A stretch of DNA of 64,000 nucleotides from Rossellomorea vietnamensis (GTDB taxonomy: Bacteria; Bacillota; Bacilli; Bacillales; Bacillaceae_B), in the NCBI RefSeq assembly GCF_025398035.1, contig NZ_CP104558.1, forward strand, positions 434,001-498,000. The letters run 5' to 3'. Made by a program: the position numbers and the translations under genes. The notes beneath the pieces were generated by a model. The model was not told the DNA's origin, did not search any database, and saw only the letters and a program-made list of their open reading frames with translations. This document shows positions 25,535-34,671 of the stretch, one piece after another (within the stretch, counting starts at the first letter, position 1; each line of letters starts with the position of its first letter).

Positions 25535-25562
25535 AAAAACCATGCGGAAGCATGGTTTTTAT
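25535..25562 (+). terminator. Intrinsic terminator
   Basis: AAAAACCATGC-GGAA-GCATGGTTTTTATT: perfect stem and T-run. Confidence 0.9.
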
Positions 25563-25713
25563 TATGCAAAAGTTTCAACGGAAGGCCATAGTTATATCGA
25601 AATAGTATTGGGTAAAACGGTATATTATATCAGTATAATGAATAACGTGTACTGATTTTATGGTAGGATAATAAGGGATGAAAGTTATGAATAAAGGAGT
25701 TAAATAGATTACT

Positions 25714-26466
25714 ATGAAATTAGTATCATGGAATGTAAACGGAATTAGAGCCTGTGTGAAAAAAGGGTTTTTAGATTATTTTCACAGCATAGATGCAGAT
25801 ATTTTCTGTCTTCAGGAAACCAAGCTTCAAGAAGGGCAAATCTCCTTGGATTTAAAGGGATACCACCAATATTGGAATTATGCATTACGAAAGGGATATT
25901 CAGGCACTGCCGTTTTCACTAAAAAGAAACCTCTGACAGTCTCGTATGGTTTCAATCAGGATCATATGGAACCTGAAGGGAGAATCATTACATGTGAATA
26001 TGATTCTTTTTACTTGGTGAATGTCTATACGCCTAACTCGAAAAGAGATCTTTCGAGGATCAAGGAACGTCTTGGATGGGAGGATGCCTTGAGAGACTAT
26101 CTCGCGGATTTGAATCTTCATAAACCGGTCATTCTATGCGGGGACTTAAATGTTGCGCATACGGAAATTGACCTGAAAAATGATAAGTCAAACCGTGGAA
26201 ATTCAGGTTTCACCGATGAAGAAAGGGGGAAAATGGGTCTGTTGCTAAAGGAAGGCTTCGTCGATAGTTTTCGCTATCTATACCCCGAAAAGGATGACGC
26301 TTTCAGTTGGTGGTCTTATATGAGTAAAGTACGTGAACGAAATATCGGCTGGAGGATTGATTACTTTATCGTCTCCGAACAATTATCGCCTTCTATAGAA
26401 AAAGCTGAAATTCACTCGGATATTCACGGAAGTGATCATTGTCCTGTATACTTGGAGTTAGAGTAG
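25714..26466 (+). CDS. exoA: Exodeoxyribonuclease III / AP endonuclease
   Basis: A 250-aa ExoA (B. subtilis 252 aa). Metal and catalytic residues are in SWNVNGIRA (start), QETKL near 34, YTPNSKRDL near 110, GDLNVAHTEIDL near 145 and SDHCPV at the end. It cuts DNA at abasic sites and trims 3' ends in base-excision repair. A possible SigB-like element (GTTATA-N13-GGGTAA, about 25589-25613) lies upstream, but it is weak. Confidence 0.96.
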   Translation: MKLVSWNVNGIRACVKKGFLDYFHSIDADIFCLQETKLQEGQISLDLKGYHQYWNYALRKGYSGTAVFTKKKPLTVSYGFNQDHMEPEGRIITCEYDSFYLVNVYTPNSKRDLSRIKERLGWEDALRDYLADLNLHKPVILCGDLNVAHTEIDLKNDKSNRGNSGFTDEERGKMGLLLKEGFVDSFRYLYPEKDDAFSWWSYMSKVRERNIGWRIDYFIVSEQLSPSIEKAEIHSDIHGSDHCPVYLELE

Positions 26467-26508
26467 TACATAAAGGAAATAAGAAAGAATCCATGTGGAG
26501 GGAATTGA

Positions 26509-27096
26509 ATGTTACAGAAAAGAATACAGCAGTATATTGATGAAATGAAAGGATCAGACATTCCTGTTCACTTGTTTAAACAAGAGAGAGACTATGTGTT
26601 GAATCACGGTTTATTGGATGCTGACGAGGTTGCCGCCCCGGAAGCGGGTTCACGCTTTCAGGATGCATATATCGAGCGTTGTGAGAAAGAAACCGAGGAA
26701 CTGATCGGGGAAGAATCTTACGACTTTCTGGGTCAGCACATCACTTATTTGAAAAAACATAAAAATGAGTTCGTTTACCTTGAATCCAAATGGTTCGCTT
26801 TGATTGGGGTGGATGCCGTTTCCGTGGAAGTGGATGACGTATTTGGTACGTATGACGTGATGTTGGGGTTAAAACTGCAAAAGAAGTATCGGAGTCAGAT
26901 AGAGAGTTATTTAGACGGGTCTCTTAAAGGTGAATCATCTTATGATCTATTGTTTAATGGAGAAGATGGGCTGTGGGACTTGAACTTCACTTTGAATGAC
27001 CACGGTGATTTTGATGAGAGCCAAACCATGCTTACGGTTTACGAGCTTATATATGATATTCTATTCAACCTTCTTCAAACTGTGGATGAGTCCTAA
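26509..27096 (+). CDS. Conserved hypothetical protein
   Basis: A 195-aa acidic cytosolic protein with no membrane segment. Visible features are a basic N-terminal helix (MLQKRIQQYIDEMKG), the block EAGSRFQDAYIERCEKETEELIG and the C-terminal GLWDLNFTLNDHGDFDES. Such proteins are sometimes labelled as aminotransferase-related in databases, but no PLP-binding motif is seen. Function unknown. GGAGG precedes the ATG. Confidence 0.75.
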   Translation: MLQKRIQQYIDEMKGSDIPVHLFKQERDYVLNHGLLDADEVAAPEAGSRFQDAYIERCEKETEELIGEESYDFLGQHITYLKKHKNEFVYLESKWFALIGVDAVSVEVDDVFGTYDVMLGLKLQKKYRSQIESYLDGSLKGESSYDLLFNGEDGLWDLNFTLNDHGDFDESQTMLTVYELIYDILFNLLQTVDES

Positions 27097-27102
27097 AAGA
27101 AC

Positions 27103-27137
27103 AATCCCTCTCGAACGAATCCGAGGGGGATTTTATT
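27103..27137. terminator. Bidirectional terminator
   Basis: AATCCCTCTCG and CGAGGGGGATT pair around AACGAATC, followed by TTATTTT; it lies between convergent genes. Confidence 0.82.
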
Positions 27138-27687
27138 TTGCCCTTTTTTGTTTGACAGGCTCGTAATCGAACAACTTTCCTTCATAGACCAGGTGGAATT
27201 GGGGGTGCTTTCTGAAATCTTCCGGAGTGATCAGCGCAGGCAGCTTTGCCCACAGTTTGATACCGGAACGTTGAAGAATCTCTGCTACGAACTGGGAACA
27301 AAAGTAGGAGTTGCTGAATTCGACAGGCTCATTCATGGATACACCGAACACCCCAAGAATATTATAGAGGAATTTTTTGCGGCTCCTTTTAAAGACGTTT
27401 AATACCCGCTTCATTTTTTCAATATCCCTATCCGTTACCTCCAATTGATAAATTACGCAAGTGGTATGTGGATATTTGCTGTATGTTCCATGAAAGATAT
27501 CTTCTCTGACAAACCCGCCATTTATGGGGTTGTTAGGATGTTTCCGGCCAAAGCTGTATAACTCGGTCAGTTCACGGTCGAAGGAAATGGACGCATGATT
27601 GTATGGGGCTTTCGTGTACTTTTTGATGGACTTTGTAAACAGGGTTCCTGTATCCGTCAGTAAAATAAAAATATATTTACTCTCCAT
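27133..27687 (-). CDS. Permuted papain-like (NlpC/P60 or YiiX-type) protein
   Basis: A 184-aa protein. The order His first (APYNHASISFD, about 27-37) and Cys later (NSYFCSQFVAEIL, about 126-138) is that of circularly permuted papain-like enzymes. Other members cut peptidoglycan or lipid amides. No signal peptide is seen, so it is probably cytosolic. Substrate unknown. It is divergent from the CdsA-like gene, with about 100 bp between starts. Confidence 0.75.
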   Translation of the reverse strand: MESKYIFILLTDTGTLFTKSIKKYTKAPYNHASISFDRELTELYSFGRKHPNNPINGGFVREDIFHGTYSKYPHTTCVIYQLEVTDRDIEKMKRVLNVFKRSRKKFLYNILGVFGVSMNEPVEFSNSYFCSQFVAEILQRSGIKLWAKLPALITPEDFRKHPQFHLVYEGKLFDYEPVKQKRAK

Positions 27688-27784
27688 AGCTCATTCCCTC
27701 TTTTAAAGTAGTAGAATTTCCCATATGCTTAATTATACAATAAATCCACCGTTTGAATATGGTCATTTGAGGAGGGGGATGAAA

Positions 27785-28699
27785 ATGGATTCGGCCATTT
27801 GGACTTTATTTATTATTTTTACAGGATTGGTCATAGTCAACGTCTTGTTTTTACAAATCAAAAGAAATCAAAGGGGAAAAGACTTCTCCGGGATATCTCT
27901 AAGAGTGAAAACATGGTGGGGAATGTTCGTGGTATTTTGTTTGGCGACTTTATTTAACCCTGTTATATCCATGTTTTCGTTAATGGTTCTATGTTTCTTT
28001 TCCCTCAAAGAGTATTTCTCCATGATGAAGACACGGAAAGCCGACAGGCGGATATTCCTATGGGCCTATGTATCAATCCCGATTCAGTTTTACTGGATCT
28101 ATATAGGATGGTATGGCATGTTCATAGTGTTTATTCCCGTATACGTATTTCTACTTCTTCCCCTTCCCCGGCTTTTAGGAAAAGGGACACTCGGATTCCT
28201 GCGCTCCGTGAGCTCAACCCAATGGGGGATTATGCTGATGGTGTTTGGTTTAAGCCACCTCGCATATTACCAGATTGCGAGCCCTGAATATGGGGCTAAT
28301 CTTGTCCTTTTCCTGGTCGTGCTAACCCAGGTGAGCGATATCGTTCAATTTGTTGTCTCCATGTATATCGGAAAGAGGAAGGTGGTTCCGACTTCAAATC
28401 CGTACATTACATGGGAAGGGTTTCTATCGGCGATGTTGGTTACAACCGGAGTGTCATATTTCTTGTATCCTTTTTTGACCCCCCTTGACATTCGATTTGG
28501 CATTCTGTCTGGGCTCATCATCAGCATCAGCGGTTTTGTTGGAAGTTTGACAATATCCGTATTGAAGCGCGACCTTCTCATCGGCAATCAAGAAAGAGTA
28601 GCTGCGCTAAAAGAAAGCTACCTCAACCGTGTCGACAGCCTCGCTTATACATCGCCCATCTTCTTTCACATCATTCGTTATTACTTTGATTTTATGTGA
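27785..28699 (+). CDS. CdsA-like phosphatidate cytidylyltransferase family membrane protein
   Basis: A 304-aa protein with about eight membrane segments. The C-terminal signature is degenerate: SVLKRDLLIGNQERVAALKESYLNRVDSL keeps the KR and (N)RVDSL parts but lacks the usual KD and PGHGG. It may be a divergent CDP-diacylglycerol synthase or one with altered substrate. ATG 27785 is best placed behind GGAGG (27771-27775); ATG 27779 overlaps that site. Divergent partner is a permuted papain-like gene. Confidence 0.78.
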   Translation: MDSAIWTLFIIFTGLVIVNVLFLQIKRNQRGKDFSGISLRVKTWWGMFVVFCLATLFNPVISMFSLMVLCFFSLKEYFSMMKTRKADRRIFLWAYVSIPIQFYWIYIGWYGMFIVFIPVYVFLLLPLPRLLGKGTLGFLRSVSSTQWGIMLMVFGLSHLAYYQIASPEYGANLVLFLVVLTQVSDIVQFVVSMYIGKRKVVPTSNPYITWEGFLSAMLVTTGVSYFLYPFLTPLDIRFGILSGLIISISGFVGSLTISVLKRDLLIGNQERVAALKESYLNRVDSLAYTSPIFFHIIRYYFDFM

Positions 28700-28708
28700 A
28701 GAAATAAC

Positions 28709-28742
28709 AGAGGGACGGACCTTTAACAAGGTCCGTCCCTCT
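28709..28742. repeat. Perfect palindrome, dispersed repeat copy 1
   Basis: AGAGGGACGGACCTT (28709-28723) and its exact complement (28728-28742) around TAAC. The same arms occur at 34457-34492 and one half at 13337-13350. It lies between convergent genes and may act as a terminator although the T-run is poor. Confidence 0.8.
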
Positions 28743-28750
28743 ATGTGAAT

Positions 28751-29059
28751 TTAACGTTTTTCTTTCGTACGTTTGCTGATTTCTTCCGTCACGACATGAG
28801 CCAGGTCATCGTTCCCGAATAGGGATAGGACACCTAGTATAGTGGTGTCTGGAATTTCTTCGGACTCTTCTTTTGAAACGGTCAAGTCGATTCCTTGCTG
28901 CAGGGCGGGATTATCTCCCTGTTGGGGATAGGCCCTTTGATAAAGTTCAGCGGGATCGAGGTCGTGATTCACACACCATTGTGCAAACACAAGGATCATC
29001 ATATGTTCGTCCTTCTGATAATTCTGGATGATTTTTTCCTGCATTTCTTTAGAGTTCAC
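28751..29059 (-). CDS. Hypothetical protein
   Basis: A 102-aa acidic protein with an N-terminal helix (MNSKEMQEKIIQNYQKDEHMMILVFAQWCVNH) and a C-terminal TILGVLSLFGNDDLAHVVTEEISKRTKEKR. GTG 29059 is preferred because AAGGAGA lies 8 bases upstream; an ATG at 29092 would place that site inside the gene. No family recognised. Confidence 0.65.
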   Translation of the reverse strand: MNSKEMQEKIIQNYQKDEHMMILVFAQWCVNHDLDPAELYQRAYPQQGDNPALQQGIDLTVSKEESEEIPDTTILGVLSLFGNDDLAHVVTEEISKRTKEKR

Positions 29060-29232
29060 TTCAAATCTCTCCTTAAACAGTAGATCTACCATTATTATAG
29101 CGGAGTTTGGGAAGGAAGCCTATTTATATCCTTTAGTGGATAGATAGGGAATACATTTTTAAATGGGGGACGGAACGTGTATAATAGGAGGATAAGCAGA
29201 AACTTGTTTGATAGTGAAAGGAAGATAGATAA

Positions 29233-29514
29233 ATGAATATTACCAATCATCATGTGGAAGAACTTAAAGACCCAACAGGGATTTTAAGCGGGGATCGTTA
29301 TGAAGTGATGCTGGATGTTGAAGTACCCGAAGACGATGAACTGTATTCGGAACAGGGTATTTATATAAAAGCCATCTTTGTCCGGGACGAAAATGGAGCA
29401 AGGCTCGTACAATCTGCGATCATTGAAAGAAACACGGAGTCCTTCCTGGACTTTGAATTGGAAGAAGACGAAGAGAGGCTCCTTCTTGCTTACTGCGAAG
29501 AACATATTGCGTAA
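29233..29514 (+). CDS. DUF6509-like small acidic protein
   Basis: A 93-aa acidic cytosolic protein, MNITNHHVEELKDPTGILSGD with an EDDELY segment. It looks like the conserved Bacillaceae family DUF6509, though I cannot check. The ribosome site GAAAGGAAG is typical. Function unknown. Own terminator. Confidence 0.7.
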   Translation: MNITNHHVEELKDPTGILSGDRYEVMLDVEVPEDDELYSEQGIYIKAIFVRDENGARLVQSAIIERNTESFLDFELEEDEERLLLAYCEEHIA

Positions 29515-29526
29515 AGTGTATCGAAA

Positions 29527-29573
29527 GCATCATCCCCTTCATTTCTGAAGAAAGGGGATGGTGCTTTTTGTTA
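29527..29573 (+). terminator. Intrinsic terminator
   Basis: AGCATCATCCCCTT and AAGGGGATGGTGCT pair (one G-T) around a small loop, followed by TTTTTG. Confidence 0.85.
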
Positions 29574-29712
29574 TTGGGTAAAGCCTTGGTGACCAGAAAG
29601 GTCCAATTAGAACCCATTCTTGCATTTTTGACTGATAATTCGGAGATTTCAGAGTTGGCATGAAATTTGCATGTTACCTTTATGAAAGAATGATTGGAAG
29701 GGAGAATGGTTG

Positions 29713-32241
29713 ATGATTGGTTATTGGGGGAAAGTGAAGAAAGGAATCGTTGTATTGACTGTTTTGGCTGTGATCGGCAGTGTGGCTACTACTGGAATCA
29801 TGGCCAAAAAGAATGAAAAGAACATTAAAGGGAACCTTGTGATTGTTGGAGGGGCACTAGGTAGCAGTAACTCGGATGTGTATGAAAAGTTCATTGAATT
29901 ATCCGGAGGAAAGAAGGAAGCTAAAATAGGGATCATTCCATCCGCTTCCGGTTCTATGAAATCTTCCGTTCAATTCAAAGAAGATTTGATCTCATATGGA
30001 GTGGATGAAAAATCCATTGAAATCCTTCCTTTTTCTTCTCATGATTTCAAAGGGACAGAAGAGGATGAAAGTAAATGGAAGAAAAACGCTGAAAATCATC
30101 ACATCACCAAAAGGATAAAAAAACTCACAGGTATTTGGTTTGTCGGTGGTGACCAGCTGAAAATCACCGATACTTTAATGAAAGAGAATGGGGAAAGGAC
30201 AAGAGCACTGGAAGAAATATGGGGGATTTACCGGAAAGGTGCCGTACTTGGCGGGACAAGCGCCGGAGCCGCCATCATGAGTGACGTGATGATAACGGGT
30301 GGAGACAGCTTAGGAGGCCTCCGTCAGGAATTTACAACAGAGGACGTATCTAATCCGGAAGAGGAATATGCACCAGTTTATATTGAGAAGGGACTGGGAT
30401 TCTTTCAATGGGGCATTGTCGATCAACATTTCAATGAACGATCACGCCTTGGCAGGTTAGCCGCCACGGCCTTACGTTACAAAACGGCTGATGAATTAGC
30501 CTATGGAATCGATGAGGATACGGCGATGGTTGTGAACAATCAGGAAGGGACTATTTCCGTATTGGGTAGAACCAATGTGACCATTGTAGATGTTTCAGGC
30601 TCCACTACAACCGGAGACGGGATTCGTGATCTTGATATCAGTTATCTCTCCCCGGGTGATGAGCTACAGGTGAAAACGAAAGAGTTCACCATGGCTGAAG
30701 ATAAGCTTGAAACAAAGGGCTATGAATATTACAATTTTAAACCTCTGCAGGCTACCGGGGTGTTGTCGTCTTATGGGACATTGCCGCACTATCTTTCATA
30801 TTCGTTGGTAGACAATGAAGCGGTAGAGGAAGTATCCAGCTATCTATATGATAGTAAAGGAAATGGTTTTGAGCTTACATTCAAACAAACGGATGAAACG
30901 AATGGCTACTGGGGTTATCAGGATGGTCAAAAGGATTCCTACTCCATCCTTCATGTGAAAATGGATGTATCTCCTGTGAAAGTCAATTTTAGTGAGAAAG
31001 ATCGTCTGAAACAAGACTTTAAGAAATCTACGCTCGACGTTCCCGAGAGTTCTTTTGATCCTGAAACAAAAGGAAGCTTGGTGATCGTCGGTGGGGCTTT
31101 GGGCAGCAGCAATGAAGAGGTTTATAACGAATTCATTAAGCGTGCCGGTGAAAATGGGAAAATCGGGGTCGTCCCGGCAGCAAGCTCCAGTTTGAAGTCT
31201 TCACATGCTTTTAAAGAGGATTTGACCTCATATGGCATGTCGGCGGAAAACATCGATATCCTTCCTATATCCAATCATGACTTTAAAGGGACGGAAGAAA
31301 ATGAAGAAGACTGGATAGACAATAAGAATGACCCTGATCTTGCAAAACGCATCCTGGAGTATGATGGAATCTGGTTTGTGGGAGGCGATCAAACGAATAT
31401 CACACAATCTTTATTGAACGAAGACGGAACGAATTCGCAGGTGCTCAGCAGTATGTGGAGAATTTACCGAAATGGAGCGGTCCTTGGTGGTACAAGTGCA
31501 GGAGCCGCCATCATGAGTGATGTCATGATAGCAGGCGGTGGAAGCTACGACACACTATCAAAGGGGTTTACGGAAAACTATGATGGCATGTCCCAGCAAG
31601 AAGGCGGCCCCGGATACCTTGAGAAGGGGCTTGGATTCTTCCCGTATGGCATCGTTGACCAGCACTTTGATAAAAAAGCACGATTGGGCCGGCTGATTGC
31701 AACGACAGCAGTCTATGGAAAAGAAAATGAGTTATCTTATGGAATCGATGAGGACACTGCGTTGATCTTGGATAACGCATCCAAGACGGTTGAAGTAAAA
31801 GGAAGAGGCGGTGTATCACTAGTGGATTTAAGTCAGTCAGATCTGTCACCATCCACTCATACGTATAAAGATATCCGTTTATCGTGGATCACATCAGGTG
31901 ATCAATACAATGTTGAATCGAAAGAATTTTCAATCAGCGACCACAAAGTGTCGACAAAAGACTATGAATACTATGAATATAGCGCGGGTCCACATACGGG
32001 AGTATTAACTCCACACCCGGGACTTGCAAACTACTTAAGCTACAGCCTCCTTGATAATGTTGGTCAGGATGAAGTGAAAAGTTTTAGCTTTTCTCAGGGT
32101 GAAGGATTTCAGCTTACCTTCAGTAAAGGAAATCAGACAGAAGGTTTCTGGGGGTACCGGGACGGGAACAAGGACGATTATTCATTCCTCGAGGTTGAGA
32201 TGGATATTGATCCGGTATCAGTCACGATTGAAGACAACTAA
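29713..32241 (+). CDS. Exported tandem cyanophycinase-like (peptidase S51) protein
   Basis: An 842-aa protein with an N-terminal signal or anchor helix (about 9-28). It has two homologous S51 units, about 40-385 and 454-840. Each begins with LVIVGGALGSSN, has IWFVGGDQ, the nucleophile motif GGTSAGAA (Ser183 and Ser595) and GIVDQHF. Units end with a similar GVLSSYG/GVLTPHPG beta region. Family members cut cyanophycin or other beta-Asp peptides. No cyanophycin synthetase is visible, so the extracytoplasmic substrate is unknown. ATG 29713 follows AAGGGAGA. Confidence 0.85.
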   Translation: MIGYWGKVKKGIVVLTVLAVIGSVATTGIMAKKNEKNIKGNLVIVGGALGSSNSDVYEKFIELSGGKKEAKIGIIPSASGSMKSSVQFKEDLISYGVDEKSIEILPFSSHDFKGTEEDESKWKKNAENHHITKRIKKLTGIWFVGGDQLKITDTLMKENGERTRALEEIWGIYRKGAVLGGTSAGAAIMSDVMITGGDSLGGLRQEFTTEDVSNPEEEYAPVYIEKGLGFFQWGIVDQHFNERSRLGRLAATALRYKTADELAYGIDEDTAMVVNNQEGTISVLGRTNVTIVDVSGSTTTGDGIRDLDISYLSPGDELQVKTKEFTMAEDKLETKGYEYYNFKPLQATGVLSSYGTLPHYLSYSLVDNEAVEEVSSYLYDSKGNGFELTFKQTDETNGYWGYQDGQKDSYSILHVKMDVSPVKVNFSEKDRLKQDFKKSTLDVPESSFDPETKGSLVIVGGALGSSNEEVYNEFIKRAGENGKIGVVPAASSSLKSSHAFKEDLTSYGMSAENIDILPISNHDFKGTEENEEDWIDNKNDPDLAKRILEYDGIWFVGGDQTNITQSLLNEDGTNSQVLSSMWRIYRNGAVLGGTSAGAAIMSDVMIAGGGSYDTLSKGFTENYDGMSQQEGGPGYLEKGLGFFPYGIVDQHFDKKARLGRLIATTAVYGKENELSYGIDEDTALILDNASKTVEVKGRGGVSLVDLSQSDLSPSTHTYKDIRLSWITSGDQYNVESKEFSISDHKVSTKDYEYYEYSAGPHTGVLTPHPGLANYLSYSLLDNVGQDEVKSFSFSQGEGFQLTFSKGNQTEGFWGYRDGNKDDYSFLEVEMDIDPVSVTIEDN

Positions 32242-32249
32242 CATGGAAA

Positions 32250-32283
32250 AAGCAGCCTGGGCGAAATTTGCCCGGGCTGTTTC
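32250..32283 (+). terminator. Intrinsic terminator
   Basis: AGCCTGGGC-GAAATTT-GCCCGGGCT stem followed by GTTTCG. Confidence 0.7.
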
Positions 32284-32400
32284 GTTATTCTATGATTAAT
32301 ATGACATTTGAACTGTATTTATATCATATAGCATCTGATATACTTGTGATAACAAAGTGCTAGCAGTTGATATCATATTGATAGAGTGGGAGGGCGAACC

Positions 32401-32598
32401 TTGTCAGATCAAGGAAGAATGCAACTTAATGTAAGGGTAGATAAAGAAACGTACGAGAAATTGGATGAAATTGTAGAATACTATCAGCAGAACACAAAAA
32501 TTGGCAGGGTCTATAAAGGTGACGTCTTAACAGACATCATTCACAAATCCTATGAGATCATGGAGAAGCAAAAAAGAATTCAAAACCGAAAATACTAG
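32401..32598 (+). CDS. Small ribbon-helix-helix-like protein
   Basis: A 65-aa basic protein: RMQLNVRVDKETYEKLDEIVEYYQQN looks like the strand-helix of a ribbon-helix-helix DNA-binding fold, and KGDVLTDIIHKSYEIM like its second helix. TTG 32401 follows GGGAGG (about 32388-32394). No toxin gene is next to it, so it is probably not an antitoxin. Target unknown. Confidence 0.68.
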   Translation: MSDQGRMQLNVRVDKETYEKLDEIVEYYQQNTKIGRVYKGDVLTDIIHKSYEIMEKQKRIQNRKY

Positions 32599-32716
32599 TA
32601 TTCAGACACCCCTGAAGACCAATTAATACTCAAAGGCAACATGTGAAAATCAGGTTCATATATGTCATAATATAGGAAACATATTCAAAACATTGAAAAC
32701 AAAAGAGGTATTCAGC

Positions 32717-33859
32717 GTGCAAATGCCGAAAAAATTAATCAATATTCAAAGAGGTTCGGGTATTTCCCCCTACATATGGAGTATTATCAGCATTCTGCCA
32801 TTTTACTTTATCTTTCAATCTTCTTCTACGATTGAAATTGCGGTGGGGATTTTCTTGACCATTACATTTTTTATTTCTTTACGCTTTGCTTTTATCTCGA
32901 AAGATTGGCCGGTTTATTTATGGACATCGATATTGATTGCGATTTCCATCACCATGACCATCCAGTTTAATTTTATTTATTTCGCCTTTTACATTGCTTA
33001 CTACAACGGGAATATAAAGAACCGGGTTGCATTTTTGACCCTTTACATCATTCATCTGGTCCTGACGACGGCATCGATCAATTATAATTTCGTGCTGCAG
33101 GACGAATTATTCCTTTCCCAGTTTCCCTTCATCCTGATTATCTGGATCAGCGTCATCCTGCTTCCGTTCAATATTTATAATCGGAATAAACAGGTTCAGC
33201 TGGAAGACCAACTGGAAGATGCTAATAAGCGGATATCGGACCTTGTCAAACAGGAAGAGCGTCAGAGAATTGCCAGGGATCTGCACGATACACTTGGTCA
33301 AAAGCTTTCATTGATCGGACTGAAAAGTGACCTTGCGAGAAAATTGGTATACAAGAACCCGGAGCAGGCAAGAAGTGAATTACAGGACGTCCAGCAAACG
33401 GCAAGAACCGCATTAAGTGAGGTCAGGACGATGGTCTCCCAGATGAGGGGGATTCGATTGAAAGATGAAATCGTCAGGATCAAGCAGCTGTTGAAGGCTG
33501 CTGAAATTGAATTCCGGATGACTGATGACACCACCCTTCCTCAGACATCACTCTTTTTAGAAAACATCTTAAGCATGTGCTTGAAAGAGGCTGTGACCAA
33601 TGTAGTAAAACACAGCAAGGCTTCCACTTGTGAATTGATCATCGAGGAATCGGATAAAGAGATGACCATTGTGGTGAAGGATGATGGTGTGGGGATCGGG
33701 AGTGACTATACTCAGTCCAAAGGCAGTGGTCTGATCGGGATGAGAGAGCGGTTGGAATTTGTCAACGGAAGCCTAGACATCGTTTCGGTGGATGGTACCA
33801 CCTTGATCATGCGGGTTCCGAAAGTAATCAAGCAGACAGACAGGGAGGGAATGGAATGA
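32717..33859 (+). CDS. desK: Thermosensing histidine kinase DesK
   Basis: A 380-aa DesK (B. subtilis 370). Four to five membrane segments (about 18-155) with the typical start NIQRGSGISPYIWSI, a coiled coil LEDQLEDANKRISDLVK, phospho-acceptor His190 in QRIARDLHDTLGQKLS and ATPase motifs EAVTNVVKHSKA, DDGVGIG and GLIGMRERL. It senses membrane order at low temperature and phosphorylates DesR. GTG 32717 follows AGAGG; a TTG at 32693 is upstream of that site. The des desaturase gene is not adjacent. Confidence 0.93.
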   Translation: MQMPKKLINIQRGSGISPYIWSIISILPFYFIFQSSSTIEIAVGIFLTITFFISLRFAFISKDWPVYLWTSILIAISITMTIQFNFIYFAFYIAYYNGNIKNRVAFLTLYIIHLVLTTASINYNFVLQDELFLSQFPFILIIWISVILLPFNIYNRNKQVQLEDQLEDANKRISDLVKQEERQRIARDLHDTLGQKLSLIGLKSDLARKLVYKNPEQARSELQDVQQTARTALSEVRTMVSQMRGIRLKDEIVRIKQLLKAAEIEFRMTDDTTLPQTSLFLENILSMCLKEAVTNVVKHSKASTCELIIEESDKEMTIVVKDDGVGIGSDYTQSKGSGLIGMRERLEFVNGSLDIVSVDGTTLIMRVPKVIKQTDREGME

Positions 33860-34455
33860 TTCGAATTGTGATTGCGGAAGATCAGCGGATGCTGTTGGGT
33901 GCATTAGGGTCTCTATTGAGCCTTGAAGATGATATGGAAGTGGTAGGAAAAGCAGGCAATGGAGAAGAAGCCATTTCCCTCGTTCATGAACTGAAGCCGG
34001 ATATTTGTATCATGGATATTGAAATGCCTGAAAAGACGGGACTTGAAGCGGCAGAGGAATTAAAAGGGGAAGATTGTAAGGTGATCATCCTTACCACCTT
34101 TGCCAGATCAGGCTACTTTCAGCGGGCATTAAAGGGTGGCGTGAAAGGGTATTTGTTGAAGGACAGTCCGAGTGAGGAGCTCGCGAACTCTATCCGGCTT
34201 GTGATGGATGGTAAGCGTATCTATGCACCGGAGCTGATGGATGATGTCTACAGCGAAGAAAATCCACTCACAGACCGTGAAAAAGAAGTCCTCGAGCTCG
34301 TTGCCGATGGAAAGAACACTAAGGAAATCGCCGATGAACTAAAGCTTAAAACAGGTACGGTCAGGAACTATATCTCCACCATACTCGACAAGCTGGAAGT
34401 GAAAAACCGAATCGAAGCCATCACACAATCCAAAGAAAAAGGATGGTTTAAATAA
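33856..34455 (+). CDS. desR: Response regulator DesR
   Basis: A 199-aa NarL/LuxR-type regulator. The receiver domain has phospho-acceptor Asp54 (CIMDIEMPEK) and Lys in GYLLKDSPSEEL; the C-terminal helix-turn-helix is LTDREKEVLELVADGKNTKEIADEL. It overlaps desK by 4 bases. In B. subtilis it activates the desaturase gene des. Whether the target here is des elsewhere is not visible. Confidence 0.93.
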   Translation: MIRIVIAEDQRMLLGALGSLLSLEDDMEVVGKAGNGEEAISLVHELKPDICIMDIEMPEKTGLEAAEELKGEDCKVIILTTFARSGYFQRALKGGVKGYLLKDSPSEELANSIRLVMDGKRIYAPELMDDVYSEENPLTDREKEVLELVADGKNTKEIADELKLKTGTVRNYISTILDKLEVKNRIEAITQSKEKGWFK

Positions 34456-34456
34456 A

Positions 34457-34495
34457 TAGAGGGACGGACCTTTTTGAAGGTCCGTCCCTCTATTT
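34457..34495 (+). terminator. Perfect palindrome, dispersed repeat copy 2, terminator
   Basis: TAGAGGGACGGACCTT (34457-34472) and its exact complement (34477-34492) around TTTG, then TTTT. It ends desKR. The arms are the same as at 28709-28742. Confidence 0.85.
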
Positions 34496-34671
34496 TATAA
34501 TTTTGCATGATATTGAATTTTTATTCGGATATGATCGGGATGTAGAAACGAACTGACGAAATTTTTAATAAAAAAATATATCATAACATAAACCTGCTCC
34601 ACCTTTTGCTGTCATTGAGTTCGACAGCCATATGGAATCCGATTAAGAATGATGATATTGTTTTTTTTATG

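Noticed and set aside
29721..29936. Antisense and out-of-frame reading frames over large genes (for example within 29.7-32.2 kb and 43.7-45.1 kb)
   Set aside because: They lack ribosome sites and family motifs and lie fully inside well supported genes.
32401..32598. Antitoxin of a toxin-antitoxin pair
   Set aside because: Ribbon-helix-helix-like, but no small toxin-sized partner lies on either side.
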